The notes beneath the pieces were generated by a model. It saw nothing but the letters and a program-made list of their open reading frames with translations. It had not been told where the DNA came from and made no database searches. Shown piece by piece: positions 14,669 through 22,590 of a stretch of 27,497 nucleotides of DNA. Numbering within the stretch: position 1 is the stretch's first letter; the number at the start of each line of letters is the position of its first letter. The stretch is taken from the IMG/VR virus record IMGVR_UViG_3300033978_000289, positions 1 through 27,497 of that record; one strand, 5' to 3'. The stretch comes from a virus. The position numbers and the translations under genes were made by a program.

Positions 14669-16150
14669 TCAATCGTATCTTGAATGCATCATGTCCTGTG
14701 CTCTTTGAGCATCAGCACGACGCTTTGCTACTTTTTGAGCAGGAGATCTTGGTCCACCATATTCACCAGCTGCAGGTGGTTTTTTGCCAGGAACTTTTTT
14801 ACGTTGTCCAGCAGGCTTTCCTTCCATTCCACGAATTGTCTTTTTTACAGAACGATATGCTGGATCTGAACTACCACCACTTTGCTTTCCTTGCTCTCTT
14901 TCAAGACGATTTAATTCATCAATTTGCTCACCTTCTGGTTCATAAGACATTTTAAGACCCATTGCTCTCATCTTATTTTTAACAAGATTAATCTTAGTTG
15001 GGATTTCTCTAGGGTCTTCTACACCACCTTCACTCTTTTTGAGTTTTGGTTTTTCATCCATACCACAATCTGCTTCTTCCTTATGAACTGGAAGACCCTT
15101 ATGCTTTGTTTTAGCAAACTTCTTTGCTTCTTTTTTACTCATTCCAGCGGCTGCTTTTGCAACTTCAGGAGAAGCGGGGGTCTCACCTTTTTTAGCAGCA
15201 TAAACCATTCCCATAAACTTTTGCTGAGCCTGACTTACTGCTTTCTCAGATAAGAAAGGTCCTTCCATTTCATGGTGAGCAACTTGCATATACGAAGATG
15301 CATTTCTTCCAGTACCAGTTCCAGGGACTTCTGGATTGATTTTAACTGTGTTTTTTCCCTTCATTACATCAATTTTTTTATTATTCGCATCTGGATTTGC
15401 CGACTCATCATTTACTTCACCAATAAATTCTTCAGCAACACCTTTCCTTTTCTGAATTGCAGCGCCGCGAACTTTTCTACGATTTAAAAGATACTTATCA
15501 GTCTTATCATGATCACCATCATTATCAATGTCCTTATCTTCCCTACCAACTGGATCTAAACCTTTACCTGCTTTTACTCTTGCGGTTTGCTCACCCTTCT
15601 TTCTCTCACCTTCATAAGGATCACCATATTCCGTCATTTCAACTTCTTTAATATTTGGATTTGCACGAAGAGCACTAATTTTATCACGAGTGGCATATCT
15701 GACATAAGAACGACCGTCTTTACCAGTTACTCTTACCTTATATTTTCTGTGCTCAGCAGTCTCCAGCTTCTCCATATAAGTTAGACGGATTGGTTCTTCT
15801 TCTTTCTGAACCCCTTCTACAAATACTTTATAAAGTGCATTTGCAACACTAGTAGTTGCAAACTCTTCAATATTAAAATCTTCTGCTTGCATTCCGCCCT
15901 TACCAAACAATTTCTGCTTTACTAAAGTCTTTTCTTGCTGACTCATATTGCTATTTTGCATATATTGAGAATATGCTTGACGAAGAGGAAGTTCTTCTCT
16001 TCTGGCACGATACCGAATATCATAAATCGCTTGCTTTACTCTCTTTTCTGGAGACTTTCCACCAGCTTCCTTTTTATCTCCGCCAGCAGGAGCTGCAGCA
16101 GCAGGAGCGTGTTTTCTTGCTGGAAGCTCTTCAGCAATATGTTTTTTCAT
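14669..16150 (-). CDS. Multidomain virion-associated protein with DUF3008 and EF-hand-like loop
   Basis: This 493-aa highly charged protein has several short modules joined by linkers: a basic Ala/Pro-rich N-terminus (MKKHIAEELPARKHAP); a helical region (33-113); a small alpha/beta module (about 122-180, with VRVTGKDGRSYVRYATRDK); and a calcium-loop-like DIDNDGDHD (207-215) followed by KTDKYLLNRR. A DUF3008 domain follows at about 300-357 (SQAQQKFMGMVYAAKKG, SKKEAKKFAKTKHKGLP), then a basic tail. Sites of the form I-x-E occur between modules (IAE 5-7, IEE 94-96, IGE 243-245, IDE 410-412), matching the prohead-protease consensus. It has a late promoter (16183-16190). I infer an internal or head-associated protein, possibly processed into peptides. 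Confidence 0.75.
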   Translation of the reverse strand: MKKHIAEELPARKHAPAAAAPAGGDKKEAGGKSPEKRVKQAIYDIRYRARREELPLRQAYSQYMQNSNMSQQEKTLVKQKLFGKGGMQAEDFNIEEFATTSVANALYKVFVEGVQKEEEPIRLTYMEKLETAEHRKYKVRVTGKDGRSYVRYATRDKISALRANPNIKEVEMTEYGDPYEGERKKGEQTARVKAGKGLDPVGREDKDIDNDGDHDKTDKYLLNRRKVRGAAIQKRKGVAEEFIGEVNDESANPDANNKKIDVMKGKNTVKINPEVPGTGTGRNASSYMQVAHHEMEGPFLSEKAVSQAQQKFMGMVYAAKKGETPASPEVAKAAAGMSKKEAKKFAKTKHKGLPVHKEEADCGMDEKPKLKKSEGGVEDPREIPTKINLVKNKMRAMGLKMSYEPEGEQIDELNRLEREQGKQSGGSSDPAYRSVKKTIRGMEGKPAGQRKKVPGKKPPAAGEYGGPRSPAQKVAKRRADAQRAQDMMHSRYD

Positions 16151-16159
16151 GAGAAAATT

Positions 16160-17473
16160 TTACTTTTTACTTTTTCTATATTTATTTATGAATTGCTTAA
16201 CATCATATCCCATATATGCCTTTCCACCATATTGCAAATTCTCTTTTCCCGTTCCAATTGCTCCTGGTGTCATATCAGAAAAATGTTTAAATGCACCTAA
16301 AGTTCCTACAAGAGTATTAGGATGAATTTTATCTCTCATTTTACTATCCATTCTAACTTCAGTATATTCAACCAAATCTTTAATCCACGATTTGAACATT
16401 TGACCAGACTCGGTAACGCAAATTAGATAATTCGTCCCTCTACGAATAATACGTCCAACTAATCCAGTGTTTAAATTTTCAACTTTTTCACCTAGTTTAA
16501 AAATAGATTCCGTAAGGTAGTTTTCACGAAGAGTTTGAAAATCAAACTTAGGTGCAATCTGCCAGATATCCCATCCTTCTTTAACACTCATAGCACCACG
16601 AAGAATGTTGAAAAGTTCTTTTGCTTCTGCTGGTTTGACTTCAGGAGGAAGACCAGAACGGAAAGTTTTAAAGTCTCCTTCAGCAGCAGCAAGTCTCATT
16701 CTTGATGCGGACATTCCTTCCACACCTTTTGCATCAGGATCTCTATCACCAGCAGAAACTACTTCAATATTATCAAAATTATAAAGTTGACCATTATACT
16801 GACCAGAAAGTTTTTCAAATTCCTTAACTCTATCAGCACCACCGATAATTCTCACACCAGCATATCCATTATTATGTGCCATTTTTAATACATCAAAAAT
16901 GGTTTTAGTATTAGCGTCGTTTACAATATTACCGGCGTGATTTGGATAAAACTTCTGCATATAAGCAATCTTTGTATCAGGATCAAGAGGATTCTTTTTC
17001 TTATCCTGACTTCTTGAGGGAAAGATTAAATATTGCCCATCTTTGTCCTGAGACGCTGCCTGTGCCGCAACATCCATTAATTGCTGATGTCCAATTGTTG
17101 GTGGATTAAATCTACCAAAAGCAATAGTAAGAGTACCTTTGGTTTTAGGAACTGGAAGATATTGTGCAGGAGGTTGTTCTTGTGCTACTGCCTGTTGCTC
17201 TGGTGCAGGTGCCTGCTGCTGTGCTGCCTGCTGTTGAAGTGCTGGATCATTATAACCAGGCGAGGCAATTGTTTTTTCCTTTTCAGTTTGTGGTCCGTCT
17301 TTCTGACCTACTCTTTGACGCTTATTATAAAATTTTAACTTACCACCTTCAGTTTTTGCTACAAACTCTCCCTGCTTATCATACCAACCACCATGACCAT
17401 CTCCAACAAGTCCAAGACGCTGTGCTTGTTGAGATGCGGTTGCTTCTGTTATGAATTGGAAAAAACTTTTCAT
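16160..17473 (-). CDS. Nucleotidyltransferase (cytidylyltransferase/NMNAT-like), putative packaged virion protein
   Basis: This 437-aa protein carries a complete Rossmann nucleotidyltransferase domain (about 113-275). The ATP-binding motif GRFNPPTIGH spans 120-129, and the C-terminal GMSASRMR at 253-260 corresponds to the ISSTxxR-like motif. Enzymes of this fold transfer AMP or CMP to a phosphate group; the substrate here is unknown. Upstream are a small GGWYDKQGEFVAK module and a Gln/Ala/Pro-rich linker (75-105). Downstream is an SH3/KOW-like piece (about 335-372, GLVGRIIRRGTNYLICVTES). The first ten residues, MKSFFQFITE, match T4's capsid-targeting sequence, with the FITE/A cleavage site in the same place. 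This predicts packaging in the head and injection with DNA. A late box (17512-17519) lies upstream. Confidence 0.83.
   Translation of the reverse strand: MKSFFQFITEATASQQAQRLGLVGDGHGGWYDKQGEFVAKTEGGKLKFYNKRQRVGQKDGPQTEKEKTIASPGYNDPALQQQAAQQQAPAPEQQAVAQEQPPAQYLPVPKTKGTLTIAFGRFNPPTIGHQQLMDVAAQAASQDKDGQYLIFPSRSQDKKKNPLDPDTKIAYMQKFYPNHAGNIVNDANTKTIFDVLKMAHNNGYAGVRIIGGADRVKEFEKLSGQYNGQLYNFDNIEVVSAGDRDPDAKGVEGMSASRMRLAAAEGDFKTFRSGLPPEVKPAEAKELFNILRGAMSVKEGWDIWQIAPKFDFQTLRENYLTESIFKLGEKVENLNTGLVGRIIRRGTNYLICVTESGQMFKSWIKDLVEYTEVRMDSKMRDKIHPNTLVGTLGAFKHFSDMTPGAIGTGKENLQYGGKAYMGYDVKQFINKYRKSKK
16183..16190 (-). promoter_or_regulatory. Late promoter CATAAATA
   Basis: The minus strand reads CATAAATA 33 bases before the ATG of the 493-aa gene at 16150, within the 3' end of the nucleotidyltransferase gene. 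It fits NATAAATA and the usual spacing. Confidence 0.6.
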
Positions 17474-17511
17474 TATCTATTTAAATATGTACCAGTTACT
17501 CTTATATTATG

Positions 17512-17519
17512 TATTTATT
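17512..17519 (-). promoter_or_regulatory. Possible late promoter AATAAATA
   Basis: The minus strand reads AATAAATA 39 bases before the nucleotidyltransferase ATG at 17473, in the short gap after the 307-aa gene. The first base is less typical and the area is A/T-rich. Confidence 0.5.
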
Positions 17520-18443
17520 TCATACAAATCTTGAAATGGTTCTTCCACCAATTGGTTGTATGATGACTCTGGCACCTTTTATCCCATGATCACTGCGATC
17601 TCCTTTATATACACCTAGAAATACTGGTTCATAATTACCACTTATTCTATCACCATTGTTTAATTTATGTCCAGAGCAAGTTAATTCATAATATCTTCCC
17701 CTACTTTGAATATTTAATATTCCTTGCATAGTAACATCCACATTATTCTCATTTTTCATACCACCATAACCACTTCCATAAACCGCCATTTTTTTCAGAT
17801 TTTCATCTTGAATTTTTCTACCAACCGTTGTAGCTGCGGGCATACCATTTACAAACATTTCTTTTAAAGTGTTTATGAATGCTTGGGTTTCTGGATGATT
17901 ATAAATCAAAGGTTCTACCCTTTGAGACGTTCCAGACCATTGTTGAAATGCCTTTGGTCCATCACCAGCTTTATGAGAAACGTGTCCAACGTATCCAGAA
18001 ACTCCCCTAAAGTGAAAATCACATTTGGGTGTTCCAGGAGTGCTTTCACATAGACCAACTTGATATATTGTTGTACCAACTTTTAGAGGTATAATTTCAG
18101 TACCTAATTTATCGAAGATTGCATTTAATTGCTGATTGATTCTTACAATCTGAGCATCTTCTTGTGCCGTGGTCGCTTGCGTTCTACCAGAAAATTCAGA
18201 ATCTTTAAAAATTTGAGTTAAACTTATATACTGTCCCGAAATAGTTGGAAGCATTATGGATCTTCCACTTTTAAATCTTTCAAAATGACTAAGAGTAGTC
18301 AATTCTTTTAAAATAGATTTATCTAGTTTTACTTTAGTTCCGTTTGATTCTGATAAAATAAAATCTTTTCCTATTCTTATTCTGTTTAAAAAAATATTAA
18401 AATTATTTCTTTTTGCAAGTTCACTAGGACTTAACGTAGCCAT
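17520..18443 (-). CDS. Protein of unknown function with a PD-(D/E)XK-like segment
   Basis: I do not recognise a named family for this 307-aa protein. Mixed alpha/beta sequence follows a basic N-terminus (LAKRNNFNIFLNRIRIGKDF). The central stretch CDFHF (141-145), then GYVGHVSHKAGDGPKAFQQW (149-168), resembles the D...(S/E)-x-K core of PD-(D/E)XK nucleases, with D142 and K158 as candidate metal and catalytic residues. The second half (VYGSGYGGMKNENNVDVTMQ and VIIQPIGGRTISRFV) is beta-rich. It follows the two tRNA genes. The ATG at 18443 is preceded by an A-rich leader whose last 20 bases are identical to the leader of the 57-aa gene at 26075. The nuclease idea is a motif-level inference. A virion protein is the main alternative. 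Confidence 0.7.
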   Translation of the reverse strand: MATLSPSELAKRNNFNIFLNRIRIGKDFILSESNGTKVKLDKSILKELTTLSHFERFKSGRSIMLPTISGQYISLTQIFKDSEFSGRTQATTAQEDAQIVRINQQLNAIFDKLGTEIIPLKVGTTIYQVGLCESTPGTPKCDFHFRGVSGYVGHVSHKAGDGPKAFQQWSGTSQRVEPLIYNHPETQAFINTLKEMFVNGMPAATTVGRKIQDENLKKMAVYGSGYGGMKNENNVDVTMQGILNIQSRGRYYELTCSGHKLNNGDRISGNYEPVFLGVYKGDRSDHGIKGARVIIQPIGGRTISRFV

Positions 18444-18462
18444 TTTTATTTTTATTTAGAAG

Positions 18463-18544
18463 TGCCCAAAAGAGGACTTGAACCTCCACAGAATACTCTA
18501 CAGGAACCTAAACCCTGCGCGTCTACCAATTCCGCCATTTGGGC
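18463..18544 (-). tRNA. tRNA-Leu(UAG)
   Basis: A class II cloverleaf of 82 bases reads 5'-GCCCAAA on the minus strand, pairing with 3' TTTGGGC plus discriminator A. The anticodon stem CAGGG/TCCTG holds the loop TTTAGGT, giving anticodon UAG. A long variable arm and a GGTTCAAGTCC T-arm are present. CCA is not encoded. It decodes CUN leucine codons, read by few tRNAs in A/T-rich hosts. Confidence 0.93.
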
Positions 18545-18548
18545 AAAG

Positions 18549-18621
18549 TGGAGAATAGCGGGTTCGAACCGCTGACCTCCTGAATGCAAATCAGGCGCAC
18601 TACCAACTGTGCTAATTCCCC
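18549..18621 (-). tRNA. tRNA-Ala(UGC)
   Basis: A 73-base cloverleaf has a GGGGAAT acceptor pairing with ATTCTCC (one G-U). D-arm TAGCACAGTTGGTAGTGC, anticodon stem CCTGA/TCAGG with loop TTTGCAT (anticodon UGC) and T-arm AGCGGTTCGAACCCGCT are present. CCA is not encoded. It lies four bases upstream of tRNA-Leu on the same transcript. Confidence 0.95.
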
Positions 18622-18636
18622 AATAAAAATATTATA

Positions 18637-19044
18637 TCACTTCATAGGCATAAGGTCAAATAGTTCTGGATGAAGTTGACCGTACTTCCGCATCAATTCA
18701 CCTGCCTTTGCATTTGCTTGATTTTCAGTTGGACTACCAGCATGAGAACTTTTACGGTCTAAACCTTTCTCCATATGCTGCTTATAATGAACATATTCGT
18801 GAGCAAGAGTTCTCAAAATATCCATAGGATGACGATTAATAACACTCAAATGAATAGCATTATTTTTTGATATTTCTCCGAATGCTGCGATTCTTTTTGC
18901 AAAGTCAGTATCATCTATGAGAATAATTGGAATGTCATAATTAAGACGCAACTCTCTTTTTAAGAAAACAATAAATCTTTTGAGAATTGCGTCAAACTGA
19001 ATTTGAGTCGTTGGTCTTCCTTTTCTTTTACCAAGAAGAGACAT
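18637..19044 (-). CDS. SprT-like zinc metallopeptidase domain protein
   Basis: This 135-aa protein has the zincin motif HEYVH at residues 82-86 (LRTLAHEYVHYKQH). A downstream glutamate at about 107 in GSPTENQANAKAG is a plausible third ligand. The N-terminus is basic (MSLLGKRKGRP) and the first half is alpha/beta. SprT-type enzymes act on proteins bound to DNA or on cell-envelope proteins. The target here is unknown. The start lies 12 bases after a GATAAATA late box, which would leave almost no untranslated leader. The two tRNA genes follow directly, so they are likely cut from the same transcript. Confidence 0.82.
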   Translation of the reverse strand: MSLLGKRKGRPTTQIQFDAILKRFIVFLKRELRLNYDIPIILIDDTDFAKRIAAFGEISKNNAIHLSVINRHPMDILRTLAHEYVHYKQHMEKGLDRKSSHAGSPTENQANAKAGELMRKYGQLHPELFDLMPMK

Positions 19045-19055
19045 ATTTTTTGAAA

Positions 19056-19063
19056 TATTTATC
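19056..19063 (-). promoter_or_regulatory. Possible late promoter GATAAATA
   Basis: GATAAATA on the minus strand overlaps the stop codon of the 61-aa gene and ends 12 bases before the metallopeptidase ATG. If used, the mRNA would be nearly leaderless. It marks the switch from the replication block to late genes. Confidence 0.45.
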
Positions 19064-19247
19064 AGGCGCCAAGAATGGCGCCAATATTGTCATCAATATC
19101 TTGAATAACTGCACGAATATCAGAAATACGAGGAGGAACACTCACTTCATCATAAGTGTATCCTTGCTGTGCTTCAAACAAAATTTGACGAACTGCAGCT
19201 GCTGCACGAACATCAAGTTTCAGAGTTACTTTTTTATCTTTAGTCAT
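19062..19247 (-). CDS. 61-aa conserved protein downstream of mazG
   Basis: This small protein reads MTKDKKVTLKLDVRAAAAVR, then QILFEAQQGYTYDEVSVPPR, ISDIRAVIQDIDDNIGAILGA. It has a beta strand, then an Ala-rich helix and a C-terminal helix, with no membrane segment. The start overlaps the mazG stop in an ATGA junction. Its layout (short strand plus helices) would suit a ribbon-helix-helix-like or subunit-binding peptide, but I recognise no family. It is the last gene of the replication run. Confidence 0.75.
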   Translation of the reverse strand: MTKDKKVTLKLDVRAAAAVRQILFEAQQGYTYDEVSVPPRISDIRAVIQDIDDNIGAILGA

Positions 19248-19660
19248 CGGTCGTCAGCAGCACGGTTTTCAGAGAAGTAAACATCAAAAGCACCTTCAGG
19301 ATAACGCTTGAGAAGTTTTTGAACATTACGAGCAACAACATCATCAAGTGTAGTATCCAATGCCATACAAGCCTGGGCAACATACCACATAATATCACCC
19401 AGTTCAATGATCAGGTGCTCACGGTTGTCTTCGGTATAAGGTTTGCCCTGAAATACCATCTTCTTGACGATTTCCATAAACTCACCACCTTCAGCATTGA
19501 TACCAACGGCAGCAGTCAGGAGTCGTTCAATATTAGCACCTTTTTCATCCAGTTGAACCAGACGATCAGAGAGGGCAAGAAAGTCCTTAGATGCGTCAGA
19601 AGTCACGGCATCTACAAACTCAGCATACTTATCAAAATTAACGTGTTTAGCGGTTTCCAT
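19244..19660 (-). CDS. mazG: MazG nucleotide pyrophosphohydrolase
   Basis: This enzyme hydrolyses nucleoside triphosphates to monophosphates and pyrophosphate. In cyanophages it is thought to alter nucleotide or (p)ppGpp pools, or to feed nucleotide salvage. The 138-aa single-domain protein has the metal-binding ExxE...ExxD arrangement: E57-x2-E60 (AEGGEFMEIVKK) and E86-x2-D89 (IIELGDIMWY). The helix ARNVQKLLKRYPEG near the end is also typical. It is coupled to gp41 upstream (TAATG) and to the 61-aa gene downstream (ATGA). Confidence 0.93.
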   Translation of the reverse strand: METAKHVNFDKYAEFVDAVTSDASKDFLALSDRLVQLDEKGANIERLLTAAVGINAEGGEFMEIVKKMVFQGKPYTEDNREHLIIELGDIMWYVAQACMALDTTLDDVVARNVQKLLKRYPEGAFDVYFSENRAADDR

Positions 19661-21039
19661 TAAAATTTAAATCCTTCAAACGACTTTTTAGGTTTCTTGT
19701 CTTCGTTATCATTATACTCGTCTTCGTTTCCAGAGTCAAGTATATCTTTTTGTGCTGACTGTTCACAATCGTACAGTCTCATTTTAGCACGGTCAATACC
19801 CACAATGAAACGCTTAAAAATTGTGGGGTCATTGTATCGATTCTTCAATTGCTTCACCATGATCTGTCCCAACTGCTCAAGCTCTTCAGTGCTAATAAGG
19901 GCAAACATAAGATCAGCAGTAGCAGGCAAACCAAAGGACTCGCTAGTATCAGTAAGTTCAACATCAGAAGAACCAAAACCTGAACGAGTGGTCTGAGTAG
20001 CGGAGACAATTGGGACATTAAACTCGACGGCGAGCCCCCTAAGTTCTTCAGCAATTGACTTGATATATGAATAAGAATTGATAGAGCTGTTTGCCTTATG
20101 CCTAGAGGAAGCACAAATATTAAGGTAATCAATGAAAATAATATCAGGTCTGAATGATTTCTTAAGAGCAAGTTCATTGAGAAGTGCCTTAAAGTGTCCT
20201 GAATGTGCAGAAGCAGTTGGATATTCTTTGATGACCAAAGAACCTTGTGTCTTCTTCGCAATACTATTTACTTTCGTTTCAAACATTTGGCGTGGGAGAT
20301 CAACCAGTTGCTGAATCGGGACATTGAGAAGGTTCGCATCAATCCTCTCTGCAATTCGCTCTTCTGCCATCTCAAGAGTGATATAGAGAACGTACCTGCC
20401 TTGCAGTAAGACGGAAGAAGCCAAGTGACACATGAATAGCGATTTCCCAACGCCCGTCCCAGCGAGAGCGATATTGAGAGTCTTATTAGGGAGACCACCC
20501 TTTGTGATTTTGTTGAAATATTCCAGATCAAACTCGATCTTATCTTCTTTACGGTGATAAAACTCATATCGCTCCTCATAGTTCTGAAGATAATCGTGTC
20601 CGATATTATTATCAAACGATACTGCTAGAGCATCAGAAAGAATGCTTGGAATCGCATCACGATTTTTCTTATCGTTATTGCCATCAGCAATATGGATTGA
20701 CTCCATAAGTGCCAAGTAGATAGCACGATCACGACACCACTTTTCTGTGGTGTCAAGCAACCACTGCTTTTCTACTGCAGCATCATTTAAAGACGCATTA
20801 ATTTCTCGAATCTCTTTGACTTCAGTTTCATTGAGATCAGTGCGATTCTCTACCTCAATGTTGAGTGCTTCAATGGTGATTGCTGAACCATACTTAACAA
20901 TGAATTGAACAATCTCTTCAAAAATGACCTTCTCCGCCTTTTGCTCAAAATAATCTGGTTGTATGAAAGGTATAACTTTTCGTGAGTAATCTTCATTAAA
21001 TACAAGGTTCCTTAAAATAGTTGTCTCAATTCTTTCCAT
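19660..21039 (-). CDS. gp41: Replicative DNA helicase, T4 gp41-like
   Basis: This DnaB-family ring helicase unwinds the fork and recruits gp61 primase. The 459-aa protein has the N-terminal helical domain (1-160) and a RecA-like motor with Walker A AGTGVGKS (193-200), Walker B DIIFIDYLN (299-307) and a Gln sensor (VSATQTTRSG). An acidic then basic tail (NEDEYNDNEDKKPKK) ends KSFEGFKF. It resembles a terminal protein-docking tail. The ATG overlaps the stop of the oxygenase gene (TAATG) and its own stop overlaps mazG (TAATG). Confidence 0.95.
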   Translation of the reverse strand: MERIETTILRNLVFNEDYSRKVIPFIQPDYFEQKAEKVIFEEIVQFIVKYGSAITIEALNIEVENRTDLNETEVKEIREINASLNDAAVEKQWLLDTTEKWCRDRAIYLALMESIHIADGNNDKKNRDAIPSILSDALAVSFDNNIGHDYLQNYEERYEFYHRKEDKIEFDLEYFNKITKGGLPNKTLNIALAGTGVGKSLFMCHLASSVLLQGRYVLYITLEMAEERIAERIDANLLNVPIQQLVDLPRQMFETKVNSIAKKTQGSLVIKEYPTASAHSGHFKALLNELALKKSFRPDIIFIDYLNICASSRHKANSSINSYSYIKSIAEELRGLAVEFNVPIVSATQTTRSGFGSSDVELTDTSESFGLPATADLMFALISTEELEQLGQIMVKQLKNRYNDPTIFKRFIVGIDRAKMRLYDCEQSAQKDILDSGNEDEYNDNEDKKPKKSFEGFKF

Positions 21040-21596
21040 TATTTGTAATGCAAATAGGCACTCATAATATACTTTGGACCACTAATTGGTGATTCCCCCT
21101 TATGAGGGAACATCCAAAGTGGAGGAAACATAATCAAAGTTCCCTGTTTTGGTTGAATTTGAACATCTTTGAAAATAGTTTGACCGCCACTTTCAACATC
21201 ATTCAAATACCACATAAAAGATAAAAATCTACGGGCGGTCCCATAGTCTACCACATCTACGTGCGTATCAAACTGATCAACACCATTTGGTTCGTATTTT
21301 TTAATACGAAATTGTTCTAGAGCGTGTTCCTCAGGAAATACACGCTTATCTACAAACTCATAATACTTATCACGATATTCAAAAATGTTTTTGATGATAT
21401 GACTATGAACTTGATTAACTTCTGGTGTTAATTCACGATTTTCTGTGAGATTAAACTGAGTAAAGTTAGGTTTTCCATCATTATCAAGACGTTCGTGTTT
21501 GTCTAAAACCTGATCAAATAAATTAATTAAAAAATTACATATATCAGGTTCAAGGGCATTTTCGTAAATATGAATGAAATCTTGAAGTTCATCCAT
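21039..21596 (-). CDS. 2OG-Fe(II) oxygenase (prolyl-4-hydroxylase-like)
   Basis: This 2-oxoglutarate and iron-dependent oxygenase is 185 aa from the ATG at 21596. The jelly-roll iron ligands are H112-x-D114 (FDTHVDVVDY) and H165 (MFPHKGESP), and K175 (GPKYIMSAY) probably binds 2-oxoglutarate. Such genes are frequent in T4-like cyanophages, where the substrate is not known. Modification of DNA, nucleotides or protein has been suggested. I chose 21596 over 21617 because it gives MDELQDFIHIYENALEPDIC, a typical family N-terminus, with only an eight-base overlap with uvsX. It is coupled to gp41 by TAATG. Confidence 0.9.
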   Translation of the reverse strand: MDELQDFIHIYENALEPDICNFLINLFDQVLDKHERLDNDGKPNFTQFNLTENRELTPEVNQVHSHIIKNIFEYRDKYYEFVDKRVFPEEHALEQFRIKKYEPNGVDQFDTHVDVVDYGTARRFLSFMWYLNDVESGGQTIFKDVQIQPKQGTLIMFPPLWMFPHKGESPISGPKYIMSAYLHYK

Positions 21597-22590
21597 AAGA
21601 AAATTCACCTTTAGCAATCACATCAAGTTTTTCCATTACTTCTTCAGTGAAATATTGCTGTGGGTTTTTGAGAATTTCCTTCCCATAAATTTTCTTACCG
21701 TCTATTTCATAGCGCCCTGCTACATTCTTCCAAAGTCCACCGAGTTCTCCGAGTTCCAGAAGACCATAATAGCGATCAAGACCGCGCTCATCATAAAATA
21801 GACGGATTTCAACTTGTTGGTTCTCCTTACTCAAACGCGACTTAGCAGTCTTTGCCTTGATAATGTTTCCAATAACTTCCTTTCCATCCTTTTCCTTTGA
21901 CTTACTAAGATAAATGATAGTAGAAGCGGCATACTTAAGACCACTACCACCACCCATTTCCTTAGTAGGAACATAAGCACCGATGACATCGTAAGTGTGG
22001 TTGGTTACAATCATTGGAATGTTTGCCTGCCCCAACTTGAGAGTAAGCATACGGAAAGCACCTTTCACAAGTTGTGATTTAGTCATATCACGAACTTGTT
22101 TGTCGTTCAGTGCGTCAGTAATCTCTTTTTCTGTGGAAAGCATACCCAAAGAGTCTAACACAAACATACAAGGTTTGCGTTCTTCTACGGGTTTTTTTAA
22201 GTAAATATCTACTGCCTTGAGTGCTTTACCACGGAACTCTTCAATAGTAACAACATTAACAACCACAAGACGAGAAGTATCAATTCCACGAGATTCTAAA
22301 AGAGATTTAGTGATAGCAGCCTCAGTGTCAAAGTAGAGACAGTAACCATCGGAATGAGTATCAAGAAAGTTCTTAACCACGGCGAGAGAGAAAAAAGTCT
22401 TTCCAGTACTAGACTCTCCAGCAATAGCAGTAATCTTATTCCCAGATACACCGCCAAATATGCTACCTGAAACCAGTGCATTAAAAATGTACGAACCCGT
22501 ATCAACATAAGTCTCAGTCTCATCAATATCAGAAGCAAGTTTCGTATACTCGCCACCAACTTCTTTTACAATTTCTTTAAGAAAATCCAT
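21589..22590 (-). CDS. uvsX: UvsX RecA-like recombinase
   Basis: This DNA strand-exchange protein is needed for T4-type recombination-dependent replication and repair. The 333-aa protein has Walker A GESSTGKT (58-65), a Walker B region MFVLDSLGML, and the NHTYDVIGAYVPTKEMGGGSG loop typical of RecA/UvsX. The start at 22590 overlaps the stop of the 54-aa gene in a TGATG junction. An upstream ATG at 22596 is in frame but less likely. The C-terminus (VIAKGEFSYG) overlaps the oxygenase start. Confidence 0.95.
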   Translation of the reverse strand: MDFLKEIVKEVGGEYTKLASDIDETETYVDTGSYIFNALVSGSIFGGVSGNKITAIAGESSTGKTFFSLAVVKNFLDTHSDGYCLYFDTEAAITKSLLESRGIDTSRLVVVNVVTIEEFRGKALKAVDIYLKKPVEERKPCMFVLDSLGMLSTEKEITDALNDKQVRDMTKSQLVKGAFRMLTLKLGQANIPMIVTNHTYDVIGAYVPTKEMGGGSGLKYAASTIIYLSKSKEKDGKEVIGNIIKAKTAKSRLSKENQQVEIRLFYDERGLDRYYGLLELGELGGLWKNVAGRYEIDGKKIYGKEILKNPQQYFTEEVMEKLDVIAKGEFSYG

